Source: Saccopteryx bilineata
Taxonomy: Eukaryota; Chordata; Mammalia; Chiroptera; Emballonuridae
DNA: 64,000 nucleotides
Direction of reading: 5' to 3'
Assembly: GCF_036850765.1 (NCBI RefSeq)
Contig: NC_089495.1
Location: 29,897,464 to 29,961,463 of the forward strand
In this document: piece after piece, positions 34,265 to 45,606 of the stretch
Layout: the number at the start of each line of letters is the position of its first letter
Numbering within the stretch: the stretch's first letter is position 1
Program-made: the position numbers and the translations under genes
The notes under the pieces: generated by a model
Database searches by the model: none
What the model was told of the DNA's origin: nothing
What the model saw: only the letters and a program-made list of their open reading frames with translations

Positions 34265-34425
34265 GTCACCCTGATATGCCCCAAGACTATGAATTTGATC
34301 CCTAGTCAGGGAATATACAAGAAACAACCAATAAGTGCACAACTAAGTGAACAAATTAATGTCTCTCTCTAGCTTCTTGTCTCTCTCCCTGTTCCCCTTT
34401 CCCTAAAATCAAGTTTTTAAAAAAA
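34265..34425 (+). mobile_element. D-like SINE, 5'-truncated or decayed
   Basis: TTTGATCCCTAGTCAGGGAA, AAACAACCAATAAGTGCACA and the tail TTTCCCTAAAATCAAG. Confidence 0.65.
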
Positions 34426-34469
34426 TTTTTATTTAGAAAATTAACTTTAACATATTATTCTTTTTCACA

Positions 34470-34687
34470 AGATTTCATTTTATTGATTTTAGAGAGAGGA
34501 GAGAGAGGGAAAAAGGGAAAGAGAGAGAGAGAGAGAGCGTGCGCGCGAAGGGGTAGGGGAAAGGGAAGCATCTACTCGTAGTAGTTGCATCCTCTATGTG
34601 CCTTGACTGGGCAAGCCCAGGGTTTTGAACCAGTGACCTCAGCATTCCAGGTCAATGCTTTATCCCCTGCGCCACCACAGGTCAGGC
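34470..34687 (-). mobile_element. SINE family C
   Basis: TTTATTGATTTTAGAGAGAG, a GAGAGA run with GCGTGCGCGCGA, GGGCAAGCCCAGGGTTTTGA and CGCCACCACAGGTCAGGCT. Confidence 0.85.
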
Positions 34688-34705
34688 TATAAAATCAAAT
34701 TATTT

Positions 34706-35068
34706 TTTTTTGTATTTTTCTGAAGTTGGAAACGGGGAGACAGACAGACTCCCGCATGCGCCCAACCGGTATCCACCCAGCCCGCCCACCAGAGGGCGAT
34801 GATCTGCCCATCTGGGGCGTTGCTCTGCTGCAACCAGAGCCATTCTAGCACCTGAGGCAGAGGCCACAGAGCCATCCTCAGCGCCCGGGCCAACTTTGCT
34901 CCAATAGAGCCCTGGCTGTGGGAGGGGAAGACAGAGACAGAGAGGAAGGAAAGGGGGAGGAGTGGAGAAGCAAATGGGCACTTCTCCTGTGTGCCCTGGC
35001 TGGGAATCAAACCCAGGACTCCTGCACGCCAGGCTGACGCTCTACCACCGAGCCAACCTGCCAGGGCC
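34706..35068 (-). mobile_element. SINE family B
   Basis: Full-length copy flanked by TAAAATCAA on both sides. The CTCF-like 13-mer is present with one mismatch (CCACCAGAGGGCG, ~34786-34798). Confidence 0.93.
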
Positions 35069-35098
35069 TAAAATCAATTTTTAAAAGTACATATACCT

Positions 35099-35810
35099 AG
35101 CCTGACCAGGCGGTGGCGCAGTAGATAGAGCATTGGACTGGGATGCAAAGGACCCAGGTTCGAGACCCCAAGGTCGCCAGCTTGAGCGTGGGCTCATCTG
35201 GTTTGAGCAAAAAGCTCACCAGCTTGGACCCAAGGTCGCTGGTTCAAGCAAGGGGTTACTCGGTCTGCTGAAGGCCCACGGTCAAGGCACATATGAGAGA
35301 GCAATCAATGAACAACTCTGGTGTCGCAACGGCAACGAAACACTGATGATTGATGCTTCTCTCTCTCTTTTTTTTTTTTTTTTTTTTTTTACAGAGACAG
35401 AGAGAGAGAGTCAGAGAGAGGGATAGACAGGGACAGACAGACAGGAACTGAGAGAGACAAGAAGCATCAATCATTAGCCTTTCACTGCGCGTCACAACAC
35501 CTTAGTTGTTCATTGATTGCTTTCTCGTATGTGCCTTGACCGCGGTCCTTCAGCAGACCGAGTAACCCCTTGCTGGAGCCAGTGACTGTGGGTCTAAGCT
35601 AGTGAGCTTTTGCTCAAACCAGATGAGCCTGCGCTCAAGCTGGCGACCTCGGGGTCTCAAATCTGGGTCCTCTGCATCCCAGTCTGACGCTCTATCGTGC
35701 CACCGCCTAGTCAGGCTGATTGATGCTTTTCATCTTTCTCCATCCCTGTCTGTCTGTCCCTATCTATCCCTCTCTCTGACGCTCTTTCTGTCCCTATATA
35801 TAAAAAAAAA
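35099..35810 (+). mobile_element. SINE A with an inverted SINE A inside its tail
   Basis: The plus-strand A starts at 35099 and is interrupted at ~35366 by a full minus-strand A (35367-35717). It resumes with GATTGATGCTTTTCATC. The outer 16-bp duplication AAAAGTACATATACCT lies on both sides (35083-35098, ~35809-35824). Confidence 0.92.
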
Positions 35811-35828
35811 AAGTACATATACCTATAG

Positions 35829-36548
35829 CAGTGGTTCCCAACCTTTTTTGGGCCATGGACCGGTTTAATGTCAGAAAATATTTTCACAAACCGGCCTTTA
35901 GGGTGAGACAGATAAATGCACAAAATAAAATTATGCTACCGGCGTAAAAAATGTGGTATTTTTAAATATAATTATTGAGCCTGACCAGGCGGTGGTGCAG
36001 TGGATAGAGCGTCAGACTGGGATGTGGAAGGACCCAGGTTCGAGACCCCGAAGTCCCAGCTTGAGCATGGGCTCATATGGTTTGAGCAAAGCTCGCCAGC
36101 TTGGACCCAAGGTTGCTGGCTCGAGCAAGGGGTTACTCCGTTTGCTAAAGGCCCGTGGTCAAGGCACATATGAGAAAACAATCAATGAACAACCAAGGTG
36201 TCGTGACGAAAAACTGATAATTGACGCTTCTCATCTCTCTCCATTCCTGTCTGTCTGTCCCTATCTATTCCTCTCTCTGACTCTCTCTCTGTCTCTGTAA
36301 AAACAAACAAACAAACAAAAAAAAACCACCCTAATTATAATTATCGAATTTACGAGACAAGCGTCAACAGTGAGTCTTAGATGGATGTAACAGAGGGAAT
36401 CTGGTCATTTTTTAAAAATAAAACATCATTCAGACTTAAATATAAATAAAATGGAAATAATATAAGTTATTTATTCTTTCTCTGCAGACTGGTACCAAAT
36501 GGCCCACGGACCGGTACTGGTCTGCAGCCCGGGGGTTGGGGACCACTG
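35829..36548. mobile_element. hAT MITE family 2, copy 1, split by a SINE A
   Basis: TIRs CAGTGGTTCCCAACC and GGTTGGGGACCACTG. Target duplication ACCTATAG (35821-35828) versus ACCTAGAG (36549-36556). An A SINE (35979-36325) sits inside, bordered by TATAATTAT on each side, so the MITE is older than that SINE. Confidence 0.92.
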
Positions 36549-36711
36549 ACCTAGAGTAAAACAAAGGAGGCACAATGTTAACTACTCACTAATCCAAGAG
36601 TGGACTCTAATATCTTTTTTAACTTTCTTAAAGGTTTGAAAATGTGAAAAGTAAAAAGAAAATAATCTGACTAGGGTAAAAGGGTAAAGCTTGCATTAAA
36701 TCTTGACACCA

Positions 36712-37053
36712 GCCTGACCAGGCTGTGGCACAGTGGATAGAGCGTCTGACTGGGATGCGGAGGACCCAGGTTCGAGACCCTGAGGTCGCCAGCATGAGCA
36801 CGGGCTCATCTGGTTTGAGCAAAGCTCACCAGCTTGGGCCCAAGTTCGCTGGCTCAAGCAAGGGTTTATTCGGTCTGCTGAAGGCCCACGGTCAAGGCAC
36901 ATATGAGAGAGCAATCGATGAACAACTAAGGTGTCACAACAAAAAACTGATGATTGATGCTTCTCATCTCTCTCCATTCCTGTCTGTCTGTCTCTATGTA
37001 TCCCTCTCTCTGACTCTCTGTCTCTGTAAAAAAAAAAAAAGGAAAGAAAAAAG
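36712..37053 (+). mobile_element. SINE family A
   Basis: Flanked by the 14-bp repeat AAATCTTGACACCA on both sides. Confidence 0.94.
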
Positions 37054-37344
37054 AAATCTTGACACCATATTCTGACCAATAAGCCAAATGGTCCACATTG
37101 TTATCTTGACAAGAAAGTCAATGCATGAATAAAGCCTCTTTTTCCTATTATTCCTCCAAATAATACAATATTGTAATCAAGAAAGCAGTTTTGATCATTT
37201 TTTTAAAAGCTATTTTAAGACAACTAAATTCTTTTATAGTGATTTTTATAAATACTGAATTCTGACAGCTAGCCTCCAAATAACAGAAAGATTGACTGAC
37301 ATCATAGTTAAGATCTTCTTACAGAATGAGTAGATTCTCTAGTG

Positions 37345-37590
37345 AGCATATGCTCGGAATCAAACTGTCAGATTCAAAACCCAGATTCAAGGCTTATTAG
37401 TTATAGGACTTCAAGTAACTTCATCTTCCTAAATCTCAGTTTCCTTATCAAGAAATTGTAGATCCTTAAAATTTTCTGCATACCTTGTGTTATTGTAAGA
37501 ATTAAGAGTTAATCCACAAACAGTACTTGGACAGTGCCTGGAGTTTAGTTAGAACTCAGTAACTGTTGGCTATTATTGTCATTGAGTGCA
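37345..37590 (+). mobile_element. MIR
   Basis: GACTTCAAGTAACTTCATCT, AATCTCAGTTTCCTTATCAA, GTGTTATTGTAAGAATTAAG and GGACAGTGCCTGGAGTTTAG follow the MIR core and 3' end. Confidence 0.85.
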
Positions 37591-37933
37591 ATGGGTCCCA
37601 GAACTTGTGCAAAACCTAAACTCTGGTTGAAATGCATTTATAATAGTATAATAGACTAGATAAGATTTTATGGGCAAGATTCATAAAATAGTAGTGAATA
37701 CTGTGAAACAAAAGGCGATTAAGAATTAAACTGTGTTACTATTATAATAATTATAACAAACATTTGAGAAGAACAATGTTCACTAGGAAAGGAGGCATTT
37801 AGACCACAAAAGACAGACAAGGATGTAGAAGTTAGTTATTTTAACCCACTGATTTTAATACCACTTAGTACAGGCCACCAAATATTCTCAAATCTTTGTC
37901 CTTAATAAATCCGTGATAAAGATAGTATATTTT

Positions 37934-38260
37934 AGCCTGGGCCAGTGGCTCAGTGGATAGAGCGTCAGCCTGGCATATGGAAGTCCCAGGTTCCCAACCA
38001 TCTGCTTCTCTTCCCCACCCTCTCTTTTTTCTCTCCCTCTTCCACTCCTGCAGCCAGTAGCTCAACTGGTTTGAGCATGGCCCCAAGCACTAAGGATAGC
38101 TTGGTTGGTCCCAGAGTCAGCCTCCCTGCTAAAAATAGCTCTGTACTCAAGCACTGGTCCCAGGCGGGTTGCCAGGTAGATTCCAGTCAGGGTACACGCA
38201 GCAGTCTGCCTCACTACATCTCCTCCTCTCACCTAAAAAAAACAAAACAAACCCCCCACA
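37934..38260 (+). mobile_element. Old B-like SINE
   Basis: AGCCTGGGCCAGTGGCTCAG, GCATATGGAAGTCCCAGG, GGTAGATTCCAGTCAGGGTA, tail ACCTAAAAAAAACAAAAC. Confidence 0.82.
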
Positions 38261-38324
38261 AAACAGGCATATTTTAATTTTCTATATTACTAAAACAATA
38301 GTAATAATAATACTAACATTTGCA

Positions 38325-38530
38325 GACTTACTATGTGTCAATACTCTTCTAAATGCTTCACATTTGTTACATTATTTTACTCCTCACAACACCCCTTTGA
38401 GAAAATACTACTAACCCCATTTTACAAATGAAAAGTCAAGGACAGCATGATAAAGTAATCTGTCCATAGTCAGACAGCTTGTAAATGGAGAATGCAAATA
38501 CAGGCACTTTGTTCCACAGCACTGGTTTGT
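38325..38530 (-). mobile_element. MIR
   Basis: TTACTATGTGTCAATACTCT, TCACAACACCCCTTTGAGAA, CCATTTTACAAATGAAAAGT and GTCAGACAGCTTGTAAATGG. Confidence 0.85.
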
Positions 38531-38787
38531 TAACTAAACTCATGCTCACAATCCCTAAGTATATAAAGTAAATAGCAACAAAAACAAAAATATGCATACT
38601 TTATACTTCACAATTCCTCAATCCCACTCCTCAGAGTTAACAGTTTGGTGAGAGACTACATAATACTAGCCTTTCCCTTATTCTAACATATACTTACAAG
38701 AAAATGAACCCACCAGAGGCAAACTATTTATGACAAATTCTTCCTCTGACCAAAGTTTCTAGTTTTTTTTAAAATAGATAAATCAGG

Positions 38788-39157
38788 CCCTGGCCGGTTG
38801 GCTCAGCGGTAGAGCATCAGCCTGGTGTGCGGGGGACCTGGGTTCGATTCCCGGCCAGGGCACATAGGAGAAGAGTCCATCTGCTTCTCCACCCCTCCCC
38901 CTCTCCTTCCTCTCTGTCTCTCTCTTCCCCTCCCGCAGCAGAGGCTCCATTTGAGCAAAGATGGCCCGGGCGCTGGGGATGGCTCCTTGGCCTCTGCCCC
39001 AGGCGCTAGAGTGGCTCTGGTCACAACAGAGCGATGCCCCGGAGGGGCAGAGTGTCGCCCCCTGGTGGGCATGCCAGGTGGATCCCGGTCGGGCGCATGC
39101 GGGAGTCTGACTGTCTCTCCCCGTTTCCAGCTTCAGGGAAAAAAAAAAAAAAAAAAA
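38788..39157 (+). mobile_element. SINE family B
   Basis: Full-length copy flanked by AGATAAATCA on both sides. CGCCCCCTGGTGG (CTCF-like core) lies at 39056-39068. Confidence 0.95.
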
Positions 39158-39734
39158 GATAAATCAATGAATACTTTTTAAAATTTTGTTGAAGCTGTCT
39201 ATAAACAATTTTAAAGGAAAAATTTTGAAATGTATAAACTAAAGATTTAAGGATCATATTTATTTAACAACTATTTATGAAGGGAGTAATAATAGAAAAA
39301 TTTATAAAATCCTTAAATGAAATCTTAGACATGTACTTAAAAAAAGAAAAGCATGTCATGTGCTTCAGATGAACAGCTTGAGGCTATATATATCAAGTAT
39401 TCACGATATGTTAAATGTATAGATTAAGTTAGTTTAACAAATTCTCAAAATGAATTCTCTTTGGTAGATCATACATATTGCTGGAGTCTATTCTATAATA
39501 TTACATGCTATACTGTACATACTTATTTTTCTATGTTTAACACCAGTCTTCTCAATAAAACTTTATATTTTATTATAAATTAAAATTCCTCATGTTGATA
39601 TCATTATTCAAGCTTTCTGAAATAAGATATATGGTCTAAATATGTCATATAAATAGCCTGTTTCTGTTTTCAAACCCATCAAATACATTCCTAGGTTACT
39701 TAATTTATAAATCTAACCACACTTTCCTTATTAA

Positions 39735-40190
39735 AATTATTTAATGATTGCTAAAGAAAGTAGAAGCATCTTGGCCAACAGAGCACATGAGGCCCTCCAA
39801 ACATGGTCTTTACCTACATCTCCACCTCAAGTCACTTCTGTACTACAATAATATTAATTTACTGGGAATTACTGTACATACTATGATTTCATACCACTGT
39901 GCCTTTACTAATGTTATTTCCAATGCCTAATATGCCCTTTTACACATTTCTTGGCTTGACCTTTAACCATCTTTTGAGCTTAGAAAGTCATCTTCAAGAA
40001 ATAGTAACTTCAACTGTAGGCTAGTCTGAGTAACTTTCCTCTGTGTTACTAAGATACACTACACAGGCCTCTTAGAATTAATCATGAAACAACCTGTTTA
40101 TGTGGTTTTCTTAAGAGCAGGAAGTAATTTTTTTCATCTGTGTGCTCCAAGAACCCAAAGCCAATGCTCAGAGAGGCTTAATGAATCCTT
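39735..40190 (+). mobile_element. LINE2 fragment
   Basis: CCTCAAGTCACTTCTGTACT, GTGCCTTTACTAATGTTATT, TTTGAGCTTAGAAAGTCATC and AAGAGCAGGAAGTAATTTTT follow the L2 3' end. Matches are weak. Confidence 0.55.
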
Positions 40191-41271
40191 TAAATTGAAC
40201 TATGTATATACTTAAGGGAGTTATTACATATAAATGAAATGCTTTAAAGAGTTCTTGAGAATCTTTCCATGGAGAAAGCAAGAGAATATAAATGCAGGTA
40301 CAGTCTCCTTAGGTAATATCCTTGGCAAAATCTGACTGAAAATTGTTTACCTCGCACTACTGAGATTCTCCTTAGTTCTGGAATAACTTTACCTTCAAGG
40401 CTTAAAGCATCAAGAGACCGACATGAAGTCAAATGAATTTCCAGGGACAGTCTATTAACCCAACAAAAGACCAAAAGATATATAAAAAAGAACTCCATAT
40501 CTATTTATAACCCTAGTGTTGTTGATACTGTAAATGTGAATTCCGAATGTGAAAGTTCTCAACAGTTTTCATAGTCATAGTTAACTGAATGACATGAACA
40601 TCAATCTTTATTTTACAAACCTCTTGTATTATAATCAATCATACTAAAAAATATACATATAAAGTCAATTCTACTAAAATGCCAAGAATATTTGATATAG
40701 CAACATTAGAATTTTTACAGCTAAAAGAAAATAGTAGAATATCATATGATTTCCATAACAAGAAGAGGGTGGTCTTCCTTTATCTCAGGATAAACAGGGA
40801 TCCAGATGTTTCTTTTTGTGAACTGTTACAAGGAACATTTCTCATAGTTTATGATAAATCCACAGTCTGTATATGTTTCTATCAAAACAGAAATAGAATC
40901 TATGCAGAGTCTGCAATAATAAACCAGCTATACCAGGTCTTGAAAACCTGGCATTTTTACTGTTTAAAGACTTCTGTGGCAAAACATTTAAAAAGAAAAT
41001 TTTAAGACACATACTGTTGAAAAATTAGGTCATTCTGTTTAAAAGCAAAAAAAATCTAAATTCAGTATATAAAAGCAAGCTTAAGTATACATTATTTGTG
41101 ATGAAACAAGATAAAACTATCAAGTATATTAATGTAGTGATTACAAACTGAATTTGAAAGTCAGATCCTGAATCAAAACCAATTTAATACATACATATAT
41201 ATGCCTCAAAAAGCTTCAATTGTGGTTTATATTTAATGACTGAATATAAAGATTTCTTTTAGTTTTTTCTT

Positions 41272-41593
41272 CTTTTCCAAATGAGAGGAGTGGAGATAGA
41301 GATGGACTCCCACATGTGTCCCGACTGGTATCCACCAGGCAGGCCCCAACTGGGGACCATGCTCTGCCCATCTGGGGTCATGCTCACAATCAAGCTGTTT
41401 TCAGTGCCTGAGGCGGAGGCTCCACAGAGCCATCCTCAGGACTCGGGGGCCAATGCGCTCAAACCGATCAAGCCATGCTATGGGAGGAGAAGAGAGAAAG
41501 AGAGAAAGAAAAAGACAAATTGAACCCGGGACTTGAACCCGGGAAATGCACATGCCAGGCCGACGCTCTACCACTGAACCACCCAGCCAGGGC
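41272..41593 (-). mobile_element. Old B-like SINE
   Basis: CCACATGTGTCCCGACTGG, GAACCCGGGACTTGAACCCG and the end CCACCCAGCCAGGGCT. Flanks share AGATTTCTT. Confidence 0.85.
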
Positions 41594-41705
41594 TGGAGAT
41601 TTCTTGATGAAGTATCAAAGGAGATTTTCATTTTATTATTTCCAACTCAAATCTACACAAAGAAAAAATAGGGAAGGGGGACTTAATTTTAAAAATATAT
41701 ATGGG

Positions 41706-42355
41706 GGCCTGACCTGTGGTGGCGCAGTGGATAAAGCATCGACCTGGAATACTGAGGTCGGCGGTTCAAAACTCTGGGCTTGCCTGGTCAAGGCACATAT
41801 GGGAGTTGATGCTTCCTGCTCCTCCCCCTGTTCTCTCTCTATCTCTCCCTCTCTCTCTCTCTCTAATAAAAATGAATAAATAAAATCTAAAAAAGGCCTG
41901 ACCTGTGGTGGCGCAGTGGATAAAGCGTTGACCTGGAAATGCTGAGGTCGCCGGTTTGAAACCCTGGGCTTGCCTGGTCAAGGCACATATGGGAGTTGAT
42001 GCTTCCAGCTCCTCCCCCCTGTCTCTCTCTCCTCTCTCTCTGTCTCTCTTTCTCTCCTCTCTAAAATGAATAAATAAAAATTAAAAAAAAAAAAAAAAAA
42101 AGCACTTTCTAAAAAAAAAAAAAAAAAATCTAAAAAAAAAGTAAATAAATAAAAATATATATGGTCCAACCAGGCCTGTGGTGGCACCGTGGCTAGAACG
42201 TCAACCTGGAATGCTGAGGTCACCAGTTCGAAGCCCTTGGCATGCCTGGTCAAGGCACATACAACAAGCAATAAATTAACAACTAACGTGAAGCAGCTAT
42301 GAGTTGATATATCTAGCTCTCCCACCCCTCCTCTCTATATAAAATAAATGAAAAC
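41706..42355 (+). mobile_element. Three C-type SINEs in tandem
   Basis: Two young C copies (41706-41893 and 41895-42100, each starting GGCCTGACCTGTGGTGGCGCAG) precede an older relative (~42165-42355, CCAACCAGGCCTGTGGTGGC). The pair of young copies is bracketed by AAAAATATATATGG. Confidence 0.88.
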
Positions 42356-42476
42356 TTTTTTTCCAGTATACAGATTATCAAGAGTGAAACCAGAGACTCT
42401 ATAAAGTAAAAATTTGAAAACAATGCTTAATCTATTGGAAGAATGCTAAAACCCCCTAATGCCAGAGTTTTTTGTT

Positions 42477-42862
42477 TGTTTGTTTTTGTATTTTTCTGAA
42501 GTTGGAAACGGGGAGGCAGTCAGACAGACTCCTGCATGCGCCCGACCGGGATCCACCAGCATGCCCACCAGGGGGCGATGCTCTGCCCATCTGGAGCGTC
42601 ACTCTGCCGCAATCAGAGCCATTCTAGTGCCTGAGGCAGATGCCACAGAGCCATCCTCAGCACCCAGGCAAACTCTGCTCCAATGGAGCCTTGGCTGCGG
42701 AGGGGAAGAGAGAGACAGAGAGGAAGGAGAGGGGGAGGGCTGCGGAGGAGAAGAGAGAGAGAAGCACCCATCTGCTTCTCCTGTGTGCCCTGGCCGGGAA
42801 TCTAACCCGGGATTCCTGCACGCCAGGCCGACGCTCTACCACTGAGCTAACCGGCCAGGGCT
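42477..42862 (-). mobile_element. SINE family B
   Basis: Full-length copy. Flanks ATGCCAGAGTTTTT and ATGCCAGGGTTTTT form the duplication. CCACCAGGGGGCG lies at 42565-42577. A short internal duplication of GCGGAGG.GAAGAGAGAGA lies at 42697-42765. Confidence 0.94.
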
Positions 42863-43021
42863 ATGCCAGGGTTTTTATAGAGATTTTCTTCTTGGGTCTA
42901 TGTTCTATTCACATTTTAATCTAATTATATGATCAGAGTGATTTTGCTGCCCATTTGGCTATCATAATTTTAAAATGATTTGTTAGTAATGTAGTAACAA
43001 GTGTATTGTTAAAAAAGAGCA

Positions 43022-43730
43022 GAGCCTGACCAGGTGGTGGTGCAGTGGATAGAGCATCGAACTGGGATACGGAAGACCCAGGTTCAGGACCCCAAGGTCG
43101 CCAGCTTGAGCGCAGGCTCATCTGGTTTGAGCAAAAGCTCACCAGCTTGAGCCCAAGGTCGCTGGCTCAAGCAAGGGGCTACTCGGTCTGCTGAAAGACC
43201 CGCGGTCAAGGCACATATGAGAAAGCAATCAATGAACAACTCAGGTGGTGTTGCAATGTGCAACGAAAAACTAATGATTGATGCTTCTCATCTCTTCGTT
43301 CTTGTCTGTCCCTGTCTATCCCTCTCTCTGACTCTCTCTCTCTGTCTCCGTAAAAAATAAAAAATAAAAATAAAAAAATAAAAGAGCAGAGGTGCCTGAC
43401 CAGGGGGTGGTGCAGGGATGGAGCATCAGACTGGGATGCGGAGGACCCAGGTTCAAAACCCCGAGGTCGCCGGCTTGAGTGCGGTCTCATCTGGTTTGAA
43501 GGCTCACCGGCTTGAGCCCAAGGCCGCTGGCTTAGGCCTGTTGACTTGATCAAGAGATGACTTGCTGTGCTGTAGCCCCCTGGTCAAGGCACATATGAGA
43601 AAGCAATCAATGAACCACTAAGGTGCTGCAATGAAGAATTGATGCTTCTCATCTTTTTCCTTTCCTGTCTGTCTGTCCCTATCGGGCCCTCTCTCTGGCT
43701 CTCTTTGTCTCTGTCAAAAAAAATAAAGAG
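43022..43730 (+). mobile_element. Two A SINEs inserted at the same site
   Basis: A copies at 43022-43380 and 43393-43728 are separated and flanked by the repeat AAAGAGCAGAG, which occurs three times (left, middle, right). The second insertion reused the first target. Confidence 0.92.
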
Positions 43731-43866
43731 CAGAGGTATGTTATTCTATTTTATTATGCATATTTAAAACTGTCTAAGCCATTCATCTTTTATGGAAGGA
43801 GCTAAGAAATCAAGAAAAGGTTGAGGCTGGGAAGGGCAGGCAGCAATGTTAAAACTGGGAAAGATC

Positions 43867-44616
43867 TTTCCAGTCTACCTGAATCATTACCAGCTAGAAG
43901 CAGCGGTCATTGGGACTTGGACATGAGCTGCAAAGTATAGAATGGTGACAACAATTCCAGTGCCATGAGGACTTTTCCTGGATGTGGACTTTCCTGGACT
44001 CCTGCTCCCTGTGACAGCTCCTAACAGACTGAACTGTGGTTGGGTTGCATTTTTCAGGGATTTGGCATGGTGATGGGGCCAACTTGGACTTGGTGAACAT
44101 GTTAAGGACATTACTCTTTTATGGATTCTTGCTGTATTGGCCAAGAGTTTGCTTAAAGGCTTTTAATCACTGTAAAAAAAAATAGAAGACTGGATAAAGA
44201 AGATGGGGCACATATACACCATGGTATACTATTCAGCTAGAAGAAATGATGACTACGGATCACTTACAGCAGAATGGTGGCATCTTGATAACAGTATGCA
44301 GAGTGAAATAAGTGAATCAGAAAAAAAACAAGAACTGCAGGATTCCATACATTGGTGGGACATAAAACGAGACTAAGAGACATGGACAGGAGTGGGGTGG
44401 TTACGGGGGGTGGGGGGGAGGGAAGGAAGGAGGGGGGGAGGGGGAGGGGTACACAGAAAACTGGATAGAGAGTGACTGAGGACGATCTCTCTTTGGGTGA
44501 TGGGTATGCAACAGAACTAAATGACAAGATAACCTGGAAATGTTTTCTTTGAATATATGTACCCTGATTTATTGATGTCACCCCATTATAACAAAAATTT
44601 ATTTATTAAAAAAAAA
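43867..44616 (+). mobile_element. Composite retroposon: unknown 5' module fused to L1 3' end
   Basis: A perfect 16-bp duplication AAAACTGGGAAAGATC flanks the unit (43851-43866, 44617-44632). It is preceded by TT, giving the L1-endonuclease site TT/AAAA. The 3' part (44183-44616) is L1: AGAAGACTGGATAAAGAAGA, CATGGTATACTATTCAGC, a G-rich tract and CTGATTTATTGATGTC, then poly(A). The 5' part (43867-44173) is not recognisable as L1 and ends in A9 at the junction. Its longest frame is 85 codons on the minus strand, with no clear homology. Confidence 0.85.
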
Positions 44617-44715
44617 AAAACTGGGAAAGATCAAGAACAATGATGTGTCATTAGAGACCAAAACTAAGGTCATCCATACCCTCATATTCTCAATTACTGT
44701 ACTATGTACAAATGT

Positions 44716-45056
44716 GAGCCTGACCAGGCAGTGGCGCAGTGGATAGAGCGTTGGACTGGGATGCAGAGGACCCAGGTTCGAGACCCCCGAGGTCGCCGGC
44801 TTGAGCGCGGGCTCATCTGGTTTGAGCAAAATTCCACCAGCTTGAGCCTAAGGTCTCTGGCTCCAGCAAGGGGTTGCTCGGTCTGCTGAAGGCCTGCAGT
44901 CAAGGCACATATATGAGAGGGCAATCAATGAACTACTAAGGTGTTGTAATGTGCAGTGAAAGACTGATGATTGATGCTTCTCATCTCTCTGTTCCTGTCT
45001 CTCTGTCCCTGTCTGTCCCTCTCTCTGACTCACTCTCTGTCTCTGTAAAGAATAGA
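44716..45056 (+). mobile_element. SINE family A
   Basis: GAGCCTGACCAGGCAGTGGCGCAG-type 5' end, box B GGTTCGAGACC, tail CTCTGTCTCTGTAAAGAAT. Confidence 0.9.
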
Positions 45057-45109
45057 GAAAGATTAAAAAAAAAGTGAAAGTTGAACAGTAAAGAACTCAA
45101 AAAGGAAAA

Positions 45110-45482
45110 AAGAAATTGATCTATTTAAAACTCGGTGTTGAAGGAGAGCTCCATGGATACCCTGGACCCCCAGAAAGATGACCAAGAGGGTCCTAGAACA
45201 AATTAAGACTGAAATAATAATAAATGACAAAACTGTTCTACTTTGGGCACATCATGAGAAGGCAGGGTTCTTTGGAAAGGAAAATACTGTTAGGAAAAAT
45301 AGAAGGCAGCAGGAAAAGAGGAAGAACAGATAGGAGATGGACTGACTCCATAAAAGATGCCAGAGGCGTGAGTCTTCTGCAGCTGACCTGGGCTGCTCAG
45401 GACAGACACAATGAACATCACTCATTCAAGAAGTCACCAGGAGTTGAAACTCACTCAACAGCAGGGTAACACACACAAACAC
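45110..45482 (+). mobile_element. RTE-clade LINE 3' fragment
   Basis: The plus frame at 45224-45469 reads FGHIMRRQGSLERKILLGKI then EGSRKRGRTDRRWTDSIKDA, the conserved C-terminal motif of RTE/BovB-type endonuclease-reverse transcriptases. It is followed by GTCACCAGGAGTTGAAACTC, resembling the RTE 3' 'GTCGCCATGAGTCG' signature. Only the last ~80 codons remain. RTE lineage and age are not determined. Confidence 0.7.
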
Positions 45483-45606
45483 GAGATAAATATTTTTAAA
45501 GAGCACAAACACATTTAAAAATCAGCAAATACAAACTGCCATTAAGTATGAACAGGATGCAAATTACACTAAAAAATCAATACCCTTCTATCACAAGCCT
45601 TTCCAC

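Noticed and set aside
40679..41005. 108-codon plus-strand frame in repeat-poor DNA
   Set aside because: AT-rich, with no recognisable domain, splice context or codon bias. Considered as a possible old retrocopy, but I found no family resemblance.
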